Origin: Lactifluus volemus
Taxonomy: Eukaryota > Basidiomycota > Agaricomycetes > Russulales > Russulaceae
Reading direction: 5' to 3'
Length of the DNA: 64,000 nt
Assembly: GCA_022376515.1 (NCBI GenBank)
Contig: WTXI01000061.1
Span: 124,001-188,000, forward strand
Below the pieces are notes generated by a model, which was given only the letters and a program-made list of their open reading frames with translations, did no database searches and was not told the origin of the DNA. This document shows positions 11,004-24,059 of the stretch, one piece after another. The number at the start of each line of letters is the position of its first letter. Positions within the stretch are counted from its first letter, which is position 1. A program made the translations under genes and the position numbers.

Positions 11004-12516
11004 TCAAGAGACTGAGATAACCACGGGGTGAGAAGAATGCTGGCGAGCTGCGACAAATGATTGTATGCCTTTATCCACAGTTTTGTCTGACGTCTTCTTC
11101 ACAATGAAAAAGCTGTGTAGCGAGGGTAATACTTCAGCGGCTGATTCTCCGGTGAGACCCTCTAACGCGGCTGCGATAAACGGTTCCAGAGCGACGTATA
11201 TTGTAAGACTCTGGACCGAGGGAAATGAGTGAAAAAGCTGGAGCCATAGCGTGGGATCCATGTTGTCAGGATCCGGACATGACGAGGATCCGATGATGAG
11301 AGAGTTCACGGTAGAGCGGAAGAGCAGAATCTGGCTGCATATTTGCGCTAGGGAAAAGACTTGCCAGTCCAACCTTTTGCTGTAGATATACCACGTGTAA
11401 GGATCAACGGAATAACTATAACGTCCCGGACTTGAGGAAAACGTGATGGAGGCACCGTATGACTGGATTTCCAAGGAAAGACTGGATGACCTGAACGACT
11501 TTAGGTGACCAAAGAACCGAATAATTTGGGGGATGTCAAACACAAGTTGATTGAAGAAGAAAATCTCGAAGTCATCGAGCAGAGGGACATCAATCTGGGC
11601 CACGAGGACTTCCAAGTACTCGCTCACTCCTCTGAATTCCAACTTTGTGAGAGCGGGGAGGACAAACCGGGTCGGTGGCGGTACAGGTCGGTTTCTTCGT
11701 TTGGGTTGAGGCGTCGGGGATTCGAACTGGATGGAAAGGAGTTCGAGCTTTGGCAACGCAGACAGGCATCTGGTCATTGTCTCGGGTGGGATGTACCCAG
11801 AAATAGGGATATTGTAAAGACGAAGATATGTGAGGTCGCTTGAAGACGAGAGGAGTCGAGGCAAGGAAGGAAATGAGATTGAGGACAACTCGAGACGTCG
11901 TAGACATGGCGCGGATCCGTTCAAGAATGTATCGGGAAGAAGAAACTCGTCACCAAGCGAATTAAACCAAAGAGATGTCAATGCTGGAAATGGCTCATCC
12001 ATTGCCGGTACAACTTTTTCCCATAGAAATTTCTCTGGGCCAGCGATATCAATCTGGCGTACGCGATCACAATGCTCCAAAACGGCAACGAGATTGTCTA
12101 ACCTGTCGTCGGGGTCTTCCAACTCTGTATAGAATTCGAGATTGAGAGGAAATTCTGGCCAGACATCCAACGACTTCCTCACAGGTGTTCTTTCCGTGCA
12201 AAAAATTCGCAGATCGAGACGGATTGGGGATCCAAAAACGACGTATCGCCATCTTCGGCATACGTGCACCAGTGTTTCCCATATTTCACAGCCAAAGCCG
12301 AAATAGATATAGAAATCGAATATCTCTAGGAGGACATTGTCAGGGAGAGATTCGATTGTGAGTCGTTGGAACGCCAGGCCTACACCACACCACGCAACTC
12401 AGCAATCGTTGTGGTTGTATTTGATGACTCTCACCTGGTCCTTGTTGAATAAAAAATTCCTTGCGGTGACGTGTAACAACACTGGTGCTGTTTGAGCCTA
12501 TGGAATGACCATCCAT
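11004..12516 (-). CDS. F-box/LRR protein, locus 4 (intact)
   Basis: Exon 1 12435-12516 (MDGHSIGSN...), intron 12380-12434 (55 bp, GTGAG...TAG), exon 2 11004-12379; 485 residues. Exon 2 has no ATG before the F-box: a stop precedes it, and the frame is open only through the splice. This is strong support for the two-exon model. The F-box is ESLPDNVLLEIFDFYIYFG, then CEIWETLVHVCRRW. A Tyr/Ser-rich insert (about RYSYSVDPYTWYI) lies in the C-terminal half. The tail ends VVISVS. Confidence 0.85.
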
Positions 12517-12599
12517 TTGGATCAAAGCAATTGATTGACTGGTGGGGAGTGTCCTTGGAGGTTCGGTTTCCGCCCTCGGCCGGAGAGTCGACACCGCGT

Positions 12600-13290
12600 C
12601 AATCACCGACCGTCGGTGATTCAAAAACCGTCTTCTGGGTGAGGTCCGTCACAGTCGCAATTCAGACTTGGCCTTTCGCCTACTGCACGGTAATCACAAA
12701 CATATCACGCCTGGAAATACGCGAGTTTACCACGAGCGAGGAGGTGACATTAGAGGAGGACTCGGAACGCGATGCAACCTGAGCCCATGCCCTCTACCAA
12801 CAGCGTAACGAAATACCAATAGGGAGTTGGCAGGAAGGCGAGGAAAGTACGTAGCATCTCCGAGTCCATCTCTCCTTCGGAGCTAATTCGTTTTTCTATA
12901 GAGCTTACATCCACCACCGTTCAGTTGCACGTCCATTGGAACGCTCGCCCGCGGGCCTGGAGCTTGCCGATGACGATATCGAGCACTCCCCCTGATCGGC
13001 GATGTCGATCTCTTCTTCAAGAACCCTTGCGAGGATCCCGAATTCGATGTAGAGTGTGAAATGATGGCTTCGGAGAGTTAGTTCCGAGTCGTGACTCACC
13101 TGCTAAATGGATATGATGATTGATCGACGTATGTCACTGCACCTGCCAAGGAGACATCCTTCACACGAATTGGGACGACTATCATGCAAACCATCGCGTT
13201 CTTTGCGAACTTCTAGGTTCACGATTGTTCGCACGGTTTTGATCTTTGAGATCAAGTTGAGATGCTTGGTCGATGCGGGTGTAAACAGGT
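12600..13290 (+). pseudogene. NAT9-like acetyltransferase relic R4
   Basis: IREFTTSEEVTLEEDSERDA (about 12718) aligns well with the 'TASEPLTLEEEY' region of NAT9 proteins, and LIGDVDLFFKNPCEDPEF follows at about 12997. A donor/acceptor pair (gtacgtag ... tttttctatag) is kept between them. The C-terminal module (cgaattgggacgactatcat) is present but broken. Confidence 0.58.
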
Positions 13291-13742
13291 TAGCGAGACA
13301 CATGACACACGGTGTATTACCGTTCATTAGTTGGTCTGGAGTTCTTGGCGGTGTGGTTCGCGTTGACTTGGACGCGTGCGCATCCCGCACGTCTCCTTTA
13401 TTCTGAAGCTCTCAAACTTTCAATACATTTCAAATCTCATATAAAAGTACATCAAGCGGAATAAAGACTCCATTTCAAAGTGTTGGTAAAGGGATAGAAA
13501 TGAGGTAGTTAAGTGAAGGCGGGCACGACACTATCACAATGTAGTAGTAACGACACAGGAATCCACGATGAGGAGAAACATGAGACCCAAGGCACGCTAC
13601 CAGTAGAAAATCAAAGGTGGTCGTGGCTGAGGGGATGTTGCGGAGTAGAAGGTGGGACATAAGGCACTGGGTTGGTAATACGAAAGGGAGAGAGTGGAAG
13701 GAAGAAAATGAGGGTGGATCCAAACACAGCGTGACGATGTCT
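13291..13742. repeat. Type I array spacer (short variant)
   Basis: A shortened spacer shared with the one before locus 9 (24791-25260). Both lack the allele tcatacaaaagtaaaggtaatg and have catataaaagtacatcaagc. No gene is seen. Confidence 0.6.
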
Positions 13743-15175
13743 TCAATCGACTTCGCGGCGAGAGATAACCACAGGGTAAGAGTGCTGGCGAGCTGCGACA
13801 AATGATCGTATGCCTTGTTGCACAGCTTCCTCTGACCTCTTCCCCACAATCGAAAGGCTGTGTAGTGAGGGTAAGACTTCGGCAGCTGATGATCCCGTGA
13901 GCCCCTCCAACGCAGCTGCGATGAACGGCTCTATCGGGGCAGATATTTCCAAACTGCGGACAGAGGAAAATGAATAAAACAGTTGGGACCATAGCGTGGA
14001 ATCCATCTCGTCTTGCTCGATCCAATTTGAGAGGTCCGCGATAGGCCTGAAGTCGGGGCACTGAATCCACACTAGAGCGGAAAGGCAGGATTTGGCTGCA
14101 TATATGCGCTACAGCAGAGACTTGCCAATCGAACCATTTGGCCGTGATTATCCACGAGCGATGACATATGGAATGAGGCATCGAATTTGAGTAAAAGCGT
14201 AGAGGCGTCGGAAAGCGGATTGAAGTTCAAAGCTACACTGGATGACCTGGGCCATTCTAGGTGATCAAAGAATCGAATGGTTTGGGGGGTGTCAAAGACA
14301 AGCTCGTGTCGATGGTAGAAGCTTATCTTGAAGTGGTCGAGTAGAGGAGCATCGAATCGGGCCACGAGGGCTTCCAAGTACTCGCTCATACCTTGAAATT
14401 GCGACTCAGTTAGAGCGGGGAGAACAAACCGGGTCGGTGGCGGCACAGGTCTGTCTCTTCGTTGTGGGTGACGCCTGTAAGGTGCCGGGGGTTTGAAATC
14501 GATGATAACGGATTCGAGCTTTGGCAACGCAGACAGGCATGTGGCCATTGTCACAGGTGAAACGTACTGAGAACCAGGTATATTGACGAGATGAAGAGTT
14601 GTGAGGTCGCTTGTAGATGAAAGGAATCGTGGCAACGACGGAAATGAGATTGCCTGGAGAATGAGATGTTGTAGACACGGCGTGGATCCATTCAAGACTG
14701 TATCAGGAACTTGAGGGGTAAACCTCTCACCACTGTCAAGGGAGTCAAACAAAAGTGATCTCAAAACTGGAAATGGCCCCCGCATTGCAGCGAAGATCTT
14801 TTCCCATCGACCACGCATGGTATTGGTGATATGAACCTGGCGTACGCGATCACGATGCTTCAATGCAGCAACGATGTTGCCGAAGCCATCTGGGAGGTGC
14901 CATCGCTCATCGTTGGAGTAGGAGTGGATAGCGATAGGAAGCAATGCTGGCCAGACATGCAACAGATTCTCCACTGGTGTCTTCTTTGTGCAAAAAAGTT
15001 GGAGATTGAGACGGATTGGTGATTCAAGAACAAGGTACCGCCATCGTTGGCATACATGAACCAGTGTTTTCCAATCGCAAGGATGATAACCTGATAAAAA
15101 TCGTACATGTCTAGGAGGACATTGTGGGGAGAGATCCGATGGCGACTCCGAGTCGTTGGGACATCAGCGGGCCTA
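13743..15175 (-). pseudogene. F-box/LRR gene, locus 5 (decayed, sister of locus 9)
   Basis: It aligns along its length with the intact gene at 25261-26718. Lesions include loss of one base in the F-box (gacattgtggggag against gacattgtcggggag), loss of bases after the F-box where locus 9 has tctttggattcgttg, and an 11-bp deletion near 14070 where locus 9 has ttgagtgactc. Three open stretches remain (13743-14072, 14072-14974, 14860-15183). This is a dead gene of the divergent sub-branch. Confidence 0.85.
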
Positions 15176-15384
15176 CACGACACGAGGTAACTCAGCGACC
15201 GTTTTATGGTTGTTCCTGATGAATCTTACCCTAATTCTTGTTGAATCAATAATTTCGTCCGTTGACGTGCAGCAATGTTTTTGGTTTTTGGTTTGTTGAA
15301 AAAAAAAAAAAATAGCCGAAATGTAGCCACGGGGTGTCCGACTTGGCGGTCCGGGCGGCCGGAGGTGCAACGCCACTCTTCCTG

Positions 15385-15560
15385 AGACCAACGCGGAGAC
15401 ACCGTCGTTCTAGTTCCCTATCGATGTGTATTCTCCATCTAGAATTACTTCTTTACGTGCATTCCTATATTCACGTGGAACTGTAGATGTACTGACTCGG
15501 ACATACTACGACGCATGGTATAATCTTCAAGTTGTAGTCACTTTCCGACCTCATAAACAG
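15385..15560 (+). pseudogene. NAT9-like acetyltransferase relic R5 (N-terminal scrap)
   Basis: GDTVVLVPYRCVFSI followed by a stop (about 15389-15463). The DTVVLVPYR stretch is the cleanest copy of the expected NAT9 N-terminal beta strand in the window. The rest of the enzyme is missing. An A-run and a GC-rich stretch (15300-15370) lie upstream. Confidence 0.5.
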
Positions 15561-16487
15561 AAGCGATTCTTATAACAAGGTGTGCCAGTGTGTATTGAGA
15601 AAAGCACGAAGAGGATGGAAACAAGTTTTTAGAGAGCGCAACAGGGCCCCAATGTGAGAATCTTTTCTTTGAAGAAGAGGGGCCACCTCGACCAGGGCGG
15701 CTGTTACCCTCGTAGACGCCACCTGCTGTCCGTACCCTTGTACGGTATCGTCAGTGTAGTGATGCACATACACAGTATGTATGTCAGCTACGTTCGCACT
15801 ATCGACCTCTCTGTACGGCGCCGCATGGCTGTTGGCGTTCGCATGCCATTTATCGCAACAGTCACATCAGACCTGGATGTGAGTCGTGTCTCACACAAAT
15901 ATTCCAGGCGCTTCCAAGTGAACTTAAAGACAACTCCGGAATCCATACATTTACAAGGCACGGGAGAGTACAAACAAAATGGGCTAGGGAAACTTATATT
16001 CAGAGAGAGGAGAAACGCGGAGACTATCACAAGTGTAGTGTAATAGTATGAAAGGGAGGGCTAACTAACTTAGTGAGACCAGGATACAAGGAAAGGCATG
16101 TGATAGGGAAATGAATAGAAAACCGAGGCAGTATGGTGAACAGTAAACAGTAAAGGACCCTAGGAGACCAATAGAAACGAGACGAAGGAATCAGTGGTGT
16201 CGTAAAGAAGCAAAAGGAGATACCAGGCGCTCCAAAACATCATTAACAAACCAGAGACACAGAGACTTTCGTAACACGATGAGGCCCAGTGTAACGTGGC
16301 ACTGAACCCGCAGCATATTACTAAGTGGTTGTGATGTTGAGGAATAAGATGGGCCATAATGCATGGGTTGGTGACGTATGTGCTATTCAGGATCGCTGTC
16401 AGACGAAATATAATGCGCAAATGGTAGGAGGGAGGGACGAACGCAAATGCGAGGGACTCTTAATAAAGAATAGTTGGTGCACTGACC
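15561..16487. repeat. Type II array spacer (full length)
   Basis: The longest copy of the type II block. It includes a 330-bp segment (gcgcaacagggcccc ... acaaggcacgggagagtac) found again at about 33168-33500, 54808-55060 and, weakly, 58290-58440. A minus-strand ORF (15788-16030) in this segment is not kept open in the other copies. No function assigned. Confidence 0.6.
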
Positions 16488-18009
16488 TTACGATGTCCTC
16501 ACCTCTCGGGAGAAGGAAACCGGGTGGCCGCTGTGCTGCCGTGCTGCGACGAATGATTGTATACCCTGTTGCGTAGCTTCGTCTGACCTATTCCCAATAA
16601 CGGAAAAGCTGTGTAGTGAGGGGAACACTTCGGCGGCTGATTCTCCCGTGAGCCCTTGTAAAGCAGCTGCGATATACGGTTCCAGCGCGACGTATATCGC
16701 AAGATTCTGGACAGAGGGAAATGAGTGAAACAGTTGGAACCATAGCGTGGGATCCATGTCGTCAGGATTCGGAAGTCGCGAGGATTCGATGATGAGAGAG
16801 TTCACGCTAGAGTGGAAGGACAGAATATGGCTGCATACTTGCGCTAGGGAAAAGACTTGCCAGTCCAACCTTTTGCAGCTGATAAACCACGTCTGAGGAC
16901 CCACGGTATAACTTGAGGAAAACTTGATGGAGGCACCGTATGACTCGATTTCCAAGGAAAGACTGGATGACTTTAACGACTTTAGGTGACCAAAGAGCCG
17001 AATGATTTGGGGCATGTCAAACACAAGCTGATGGAAGAAGTGTATCTCGAACTTATCGAGTACAGGGACATCCATTCGGGCCGCAAGGAATTCCAAGTAC
17101 TCGCTCACTCCTCTGAATTCCAACCAAGTGAGAGCAGTGAGGACAAACCGGGTCGGTGGCGGTACAGGTCGGCTTCTTCTGTTGGGTTGAGGTGTTGGGG
17201 ACCTGAAACAGATAGAAAGGACTTTGAGCTTTGGCAACGCAGACAGACATCTGGCCATTGCCTCGGGTGGGATGTACCCAGAATTAGGTATATTGACAAG
17301 ACGAAGATATGTGAGGTCGCTTGTAGACGAGAGGAGTCGTGGCAAGGACGGAAATGAGATTGAGGACAAAGAGAGACGTCGTAGACACGGTGCGGATCCG
17401 TTCAAGAATGTATCGGGAAGAAGAAATTCGTCACGAAGTGAATCAAACCAAATAGATCTCAATGCTGGAAATGGCTCATCCATTTCCGGGACAACTTTTT
17501 CCCATAGAAAATTCACTCGCTCGGTGATAATAATCTCGCGTACGCGATCACAGTGCTCCAATGCGGCAACGAGGTTGTCTAACCTGTCGTCGGGGTCGTC
17601 CAACGCCGACTCCGTAAAGAATTCGAGATAGAGAGGTAATTTTGGCCAGACATCCAACGACTTCCTCACAGGTGTTCGCCTCGTGCAAAAAATTCGCAGA
17701 TCGAGACGGGTTGGCGATCCAAAAACGACGTATCTCCATCTTCGGCATACATGCACCAGTGTTTCCCAATCCCATATTTCCACACCGAAATTGGGTTTGA
17801 TATAGAGATAGAATATCTCTAGGAGGACATTGTCGGGGAGAGATTCGATTGTGACTCGTTGGAACACTGGGCCTACACCACACCACACAATTCAGCAATC
17901 ATCGTGGTTGTACTTGATGAGTCTCACCAGGTCCTTGTTGAATAAGAGATTCCTTGCCGTGACGTGCAACAACACTTTTGCTGTTTGAGCCTATGGAATG
18001 ACCATCCAT
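16488..18009 (-). CDS. F-box/LRR protein, locus 6 (intact)
   Basis: Exon 1 17928-18009, intron 17873-17927 (55 bp), exon 2 16488-17872; 488 residues. The F-box is ESLPDNVLLEIFYLYIKPN, then IWDWETLVHVCRRW. Leucine-rich segments include LRRLSLSSISFPSLPRLLSS and LVNIPNSGYIPPEAMARCL. The tail (GHPVSFSREVRTS) is of the form linked to type II spacers. An in-frame ATG in the intron (17888) also exists. Predicted SCF adaptor; no transmembrane or signal segment seen. Confidence 0.85.
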
Positions 18010-18119
18010 TTGGATCAAAGCGACTGATTGACCGGTGGGTACGGATACTAGCATTCAATTGCTTAGCTGGAACGTGGCTGTGTCCTTGGGATGGATAACT
18101 CGGCCTCTGCCGAGAGTCG

Positions 18120-18790
18120 ACACCACGGCAATCACCGACGGTCATTCAACACAGTGTTGACACACGTCCCGTCTCAGTCGCGATTCAGACTTGGCGTTGC
18201 GCCTACAGCACATAATCACAGACACATCACGCGTGAAAACAGAGCGCGGAGCTATGCGAGCTTACCGTGCGAGTGGAGGCTGACAATAGAGGACTCGGAA
18301 CGTGATGCAACGAGAAGAGCCCATGCCGTAACACCCTCTACCTACAGCGCGACGAAATGCCAATAGGGAGTTGGCAGGAAGATGAGGACGGTACGTAGAG
18401 CTTCCGAGTACATCTCTCCTTTAGACCCACCTCATTCAGCTTTTTTTTACAGAACTTATATTCACTATCCTTCAGTTGCACGTCCGTTGGAGCACTCGCC
18501 CGCTGGCCTGGAGCAAGCTTGCCGATGACGATATCGAGCACACCCCCCCTGATTGGCGATGTCAATCTCTTCTTCGAGAACCCATGCGAGGATCCCGAGT
18601 TCGGTGTTGAGTTGCGAAACGATGGCTCGGAGAGTTGGTTCCGAGTCATGACCATGTCTTCCTCGCCAGCATCGTGCCCTTTGCGACCCTTCGATTCGGG
18701 ATTGTCCGCACAGTTTTAATCGTTGATTTAGTTGAGATCTCTGAGGTGCTTGGTCGATGCAGGTGTAAGCTGGTCAGCGAGACGGCTAAA
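18120..18790 (+). pseudogene. NAT9-like acetyltransferase relic R6
   Basis: Recognisable pieces are MPIGSWQEDEDG ending at gtacgtag, an acceptor ttttttttacag, then ELIFTILQL, LADDDIEHTPP and GDVNLFFENPCEDPEFGVEL (about 18554). The first module is damaged by a small insertion (acacagtgttgacacacg, about 18150). Confidence 0.55.
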
Positions 18791-19486
18791 GCCTAAGGAA
18801 TAACACACAGCGTATATCCGTTCATTAGTTGGTACCTTTCTCCTATTACTTCTTTTCCTGGGGTTTTTGGTGGTGTGGTCCCTGTTGACTTGAACGTGTG
18901 CACACCCCGCACGCGTCTTGTACTTGGCTTCTGCCAGAGGTCTTCCCCACCATCACAATCAGATGGAAGGGGTTGTCTCTCCTTCGTCCTGCAATTCTCA
19001 AGATTTTGATACAGTTCAAATCCGTACCTATAGTTGGAGATAGTGGCGCGGTCATACAAAAGTAAAGGTAATGGCATCAACCGTGACGTAACGAAAAGAG
19101 TGTTAGGAAGGTATCCGAAATGAGGTAGTCAAATGAAGGGGGGCACGAGACTATCACAATGTAGTAGGAATGACAAGGAATCCACGACGATGACAGACAT
19201 GAGACCCAAGGCACGCTACTAGTAGAACATCAATAACCAAACCGGGTATAAGAGATACAAGGGGACACGGTAACACTGAGCCGAGGCATAAAAGGTGGTC
19301 GTGGCCTAAGGGACGTTGCGGAGTCGAAGGTGGGGCATCGGGCACGGGGTTGGTGAAAAGATAAACAAGGTTCGCTGTTAGAATAACGGGATGAGGTCGG
19401 ATGATGGAAGGAGGAAAGGGGACGAGTGGAAGAAAGAGAGTGAGGGTGGTTCCAAGCACAGCGGCGACTTTGCTGTCCCGATGTCA
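18791..19486. repeat. Type I array spacer
   Basis: Typical spacer with ggtacctttctcctatt at about 18830. Compared with its neighbours it lacks the segment tccagcgtaacggtag near 19265. No gene is seen. Confidence 0.6.
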
Positions 19487-21020
19487 TCAATAGAATAAGC
19501 GGCAAGAGATAACCACAGGGTGAGAAGAATGCTGGCGAGCTGCGACAAATGATTGTATGCCTTTATCCACAGTTTTGTCTGACACCTTCCCCATAACGAC
19601 AAGGCTGTGTAGCGAGGGTAATACTTCAGCGGCTGATTCTCCGGTGAGACCCTCTAACGCGGCTGCGATAAATGGTTCCAGCGCGACGTGTATTGTAAGA
19701 CTCTGGACAGAGGGAAACGAGTGAAAAAGCTGGAGCCATAGTGTGGGATCCATGTTGTCAGGATCCGGACATGACCAAGATTTGATGGTGAGAGAGTTCA
19801 CGCTAGAGCGGAAGAGCAGAATCTGGCTGCATATTTGCGCTAGGGAAAAGACTTGCCAGTCCAACCTTTTGCAGCTGATATACCATGTGTTAGGATACAA
19901 GGTATAACGTCTCTGACTTGAGGGAAACGCGATGAAGGCAGCGTATGACTCGATTTCCAAGGCAAGACTGGATGACCTGAACGGCTTTTCTAGGTGACCA
20001 AAGAACCGAATGATTTGGGGGATGTCAATCACAAGTTGATTGAAGAAGTGTATGTCGAAGTCATCGAGTGCAGGGGCATCGATTCGGGCCGCGAGGACTT
20101 CCAAGTACTCGCTCACTCCTCTGAATTCCAACTTTGTGAGAGCGGGGAGGACAAACCGGGTCGGTGGCGGTACAGGTCGGTCTCTTCGTTTGGGGTGAGG
20201 TGTCGGGGACCCGAAACGGATGGAAAGGAATTCGAGCTTTGGCAACGCAGACAGGCATCTGGCCATTGTCTCGGGTGGGATGTACCCAGAATTAGGTATA
20301 TCGAGAAGACAAAGATATGTGAGGTCGCTTGAAGAAGAAAGGAGTCGTGGTAAAGACGGAAATGAGATTGAGGACAAATTGAGACGTCGTAGACACGGTG
20401 CGGATCCGTTCAAGAATGTATCGGGAAGAAGAAACTCCAGACCAAATGAATGAAACCGAAGAGATCTCAATGCTAGAAATGGCTCATCCATTGCCAGGAC
20501 AACTTTTTCCCATAGAAAATTCTCTCGATTGCGGATATGAATCTCGCGTACGCGATCACAGTGCTCCAATGCGGCAACGAGGTTGTCTAACTTGTCGTCA
20601 GGGTTGTCAAACTTCGACTCCGTATCGACGTAGAGATCGAGAGGAAAATTTGGCCAGATATCCAACAGCTTCCTCACAGGTGTTCCCTCCGTGCAACGAA
20701 GCTGTAGATCGAGACGGATTGGGGATCCAAAAACGACGTATCGCCATCTTCGGCATACGTGCACCAGTGTCTCCCATATTTCACAGAAACTGTCGTCGTC
20801 GTCGAAATTGATATAGAGATCGAATATCGCTAGGAGGACATTGTCGGGGAGAGATTCGATTGTGACTCGTTGGAATACTGGGCCTACACCACACCACGCA
20901 ACTCAGCAATCATTGTGGTTGTATTTGATGAGTCTCACCAGGTCCTTGTTGAATAAAAAATTCCTTGCACCGACGTGCAACAACATTTTTGCTGTTTGAG
21001 CCTATGGAATGACCATCCAT
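19487..21020 (-). CDS. F-box/LRR protein, locus 7 (intact)
   Basis: Exon 1 20939-21020, intron 20884-20938 (55 bp), exon 2 19487-20883; 492 residues. As in locus 4, the F-box frame is open only through the splice. The F-box reads ESLPDNVLLAIFDLYINF and is followed by a run of four Asp codons (INFDDDDSFCEIWETL), an expanded version of the loop that varies most between copies. The tail ends VVISCRLFY. Confidence 0.85.
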
Positions 21021-21129
21021 TTGGATCAAAGTGATTGATTGACTGGTGAGTACGGGTACTAGCCTTCAATTGCTTAGCTGGAACGTGGCTGTGTCCTTGG
21101 ATCGATAACACGGCCTCTGCCGAGGGTCG

Positions 21130-21790
21130 ACACCGCGGCAATCACCGACGGTCGTTAACACGGTTCCGTCGCGGTCGCGATTCAGATTTGGCGTTGTGCC
21201 TACAGCACTTGATGACAGACATATCACGCGTGAAAATAGAGCGCGGAGCTGTGCGAGCTCACCGCGAGTGAGGAGGTGACAATAGAGGACTCGGAACGCG
21301 ATGCAACGAGAGCCCCGGCCATGCCTTAACGCCCTCTACCTACAGCGCGACGAAATGCCAATAGGGAGTTGGCAGGAAGGCGAGGACGGTACGTAGAATT
21401 TCCGAGTCCATCTCTCTTTAGAGCCACCTAATTCAGTTCTTTGTTACAGAACTTATATTCACCATCCTTCAGTTGCACGTCACTCGCCCGCTGGCCTGGA
21501 GCAAGCTTGCCGATGACGATATCGAGCACTCCCCCCCTGATCGGCGATGTCAATATCTTCTTCAAGAACACATGCGATGATCCCGAGTTCGATGCTCAGT
21601 TGCGAAACGATGGCTCGGCGAGTTGGTTCCGAGTCTTGACCATGTCTTCCTCGCCAGCATCGTGCCCTTTGCGAACCTTGGATTCGGGATTGTCCGCATG
21701 GTTTTAATGGTTGATTTAGTTTAGATCTCGGAGATGCTTGGTCGGTGCAGGTGTAAGCGGGTCAGCGAGACGGCTAAAGCCCAAGGAATA
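21130..21790 (+). pseudogene. NAT9-like acetyltransferase relic R7
   Basis: Kept pieces: MPIGSWQEGEDG before gtacgtag (about 21390), ELIFTILQL, and GDVNIFFKNTCDDPEFDAQL (about 21544). A 12-bp loss around 21480 (tccgttggagca is absent) shifts the frame. Confidence 0.55.
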
Positions 21791-22489
21791 ATTCCACATA
21801 ACACACAGAGTATATCCGTTCATTAGTTGGTATATCTTTCTCCTATTATTTCTTTTCCTGGGGTTCTTGGTGGTGTGGTCCCTGTTGACTTGGACGCGTG
21901 CACACCCCGCACGCGTCTTATACTTGGCTTCTGCCAGAGGTCTTCCCCACCATCACAATCAGATGGAAGGGGTTGTCTCTCCTTCGTTCTGCAATTCTCA
22001 AGATTTTGATACATTTCAAATCCGTACCTATGGTCGGAATTAGTGGCGCGGTCATACAAAAGTAAAGGTAACGGCATCAACCGTGACGTAGCGGAAAGAG
22101 TGTTAGGAAGGGATCCGAAACGAGGTAGTCAAATGAAGGGGGGCACGAGACTATCACAATGTAGTAGGAATGACAAGGAATCCACGACGATGACAGACAT
22201 GAGACCCAAGGCACGCTACTAGTAGAACATCAACAACCAAACCGGGTATTAGAGATACAAGGGGACACGGTCCTGCGTAACGGTAGCACTGAGCCAAGGA
22301 ATAAAAGGTGGTCGTGGCCTAAGGGACGTTGCGGAGTAGAAGGTGGTACATCGGGCACGGGGTTGGTGATACGATCAACAGGGTTCGCTGTTAGAATAAC
22401 GAGATGATGGAAGGAGGAAAGGGGACGAGTGGAAGGAAGAGAGTGAGGGTGGTTCCAAGCACAGCGGCGACTTTGCTGTCCCGATGTCT
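21791..22489. repeat. Type I array spacer
   Basis: Very similar to the spacer before locus 7, which suggests a recent duplication of this unit. No gene is seen. Confidence 0.6.
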
Positions 22490-23990
22490 TCAATCGATTG
22501 AGATAACCACAGGGTGAGAAGAATGCTGGCGAGCTGCAACAAATGATTGTATGCCTTTATCCACAGTATCGTCTGACGTCTTCCCCACAATGAAAAGGCT
22601 GTGTAGCGAGGGTAATACTTCAGTGGCTGATTCTCCAGTGAGACCCTCTAACGCGGCTGCGATAAACGGTTCAAGCGCGACCCGTATTGTAAGACTCTGG
22701 ACAGAGGGAAATGAGTGAAAAAGCTGGAGCCATAGCGTGGGATCCATGTTGTCAGGATTCGGACATAACTGGGATTCGATGATGAGAGAGTTCACGCTGG
22801 AGCGGAAGAGCAGAATCTGGCTGCATATTTGGGCTACGGAAAAGACTTGCCAGTCCAACCTTTCGCTGCTGATATACCACGTGTAAGGATCCACGATATA
22901 ACGTCCCGGACTTGAGGAAAACGTGATGGAGGCACGGTATGACTCGATTTCCAAGGCAAGACTGGATGACTTGAGTGACTTTATTAGGTGACCAAAGAAC
23001 CGAATGATTTGGGGGATGTCAAACACAAGCTGATGGAAGAAGCGTATCTCGAAGTCATCGAGTACAGGAGCATCCATTCGGGCCGCGAGGACTTCCAAGT
23101 ACTCGCTCACACCTTGAAATGTGAACCGAGTGAGAGCGGGGAGAACAAACCGGATCGGTGGCGGTACAGGTCGGTTTCTTCGTTTGGGGTGAAGTGTCGG
23201 GGATCTGAAACGGATGGAAAGGAATTCGAGCATTGACAACGCAGACAGTGATGTGGCCATTGTCTCGGGTGGGATGTACCCAGAATTAGGTATATTGTAA
23301 AGATGAAGAGATGTGAGGTCGCTTGAAGACGAGAGGAGTCGTGGCAAAGACGGAAATGAGATTGAACGTAAAGTGAGACGTCGTAGACACGGTGCGGATC
23401 CGTTCAAGAATGTATCTGAAAGAAGAAACTCGTCCCCAAGTGAATCAAAGCAAAGAGATCTCAATGCTGGAAATGGCTCATCCATTGCCGGGACAACTTT
23501 TTCCCATAAAAATTTCTCTGGACCAGCGATACGAATCTCGTGTACGCGATCACAGTGTTCCAAAACGGCAACGAGGTTGTCTAACCCGTCGTCGGGGTCG
23601 TCCGACTCCATAACGGATTCGAGATTGAGAGGTAATTCTGGCCAGACATCCAACGACTTCCTCACAGGTGATCTCCCCGTGCAAAAAATTTGTAGATCAA
23701 GACGGATTGGGGATCCAAAAACGACATATCTCCATCTTCGGCATACGTGCACCAGTGTTTCCCATATTTCACAGCGATAGTCGGAATTGACATAGGAATC
23801 AAATATGTCTAGGAGGACATTGTCGGGGAGAGATTCGATTGTGACTCGTTGGAACGCCAGGCCTACACCAACTCAGCAATCGTTGTCGTTGTATTTGATG
23901 AGTCTCACCTGGTCCTTGTTGAAGAAGCAATTCCTTGCGGTGACGTGCAACAGCACTTTTGCTGTTTGAGCCTATGGAATGACCATCCAT
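22490..23990 (-). CDS. F-box/LRR protein, locus 8 (intact)
   Basis: Exon 1 23909-23990, intron 23863-23908 (only 46 bp, the shortest of the family, still GTGAG...TAG), exon 2 22490-23862; 484 residues. The F-box is ESLPDNVLLDIFDSYVNSD, then CEIWETLVHVCRRW, open only through the splice. Leucine-rich region as in sister copies (LRRLTLRSISFPSLPRLLSS). The tail ends HPVVISID. Predicted SCF adaptor. Confidence 0.84.
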
Positions 23991-24059
23991 TTGGATCAAA
24001 GCAATTGATTGACTGCGGGGAAGTGTCCGGGGAGGTTCGGTCTCCGGCCTCGGCCGGAG

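Noticed and set aside
11505..11843. Plus-strand ORFs opposite the F-box genes, for example here and at 56249-56836
   Set aside because: They are mirror images of the real coding strand and repeat only because the genes are duplicated.
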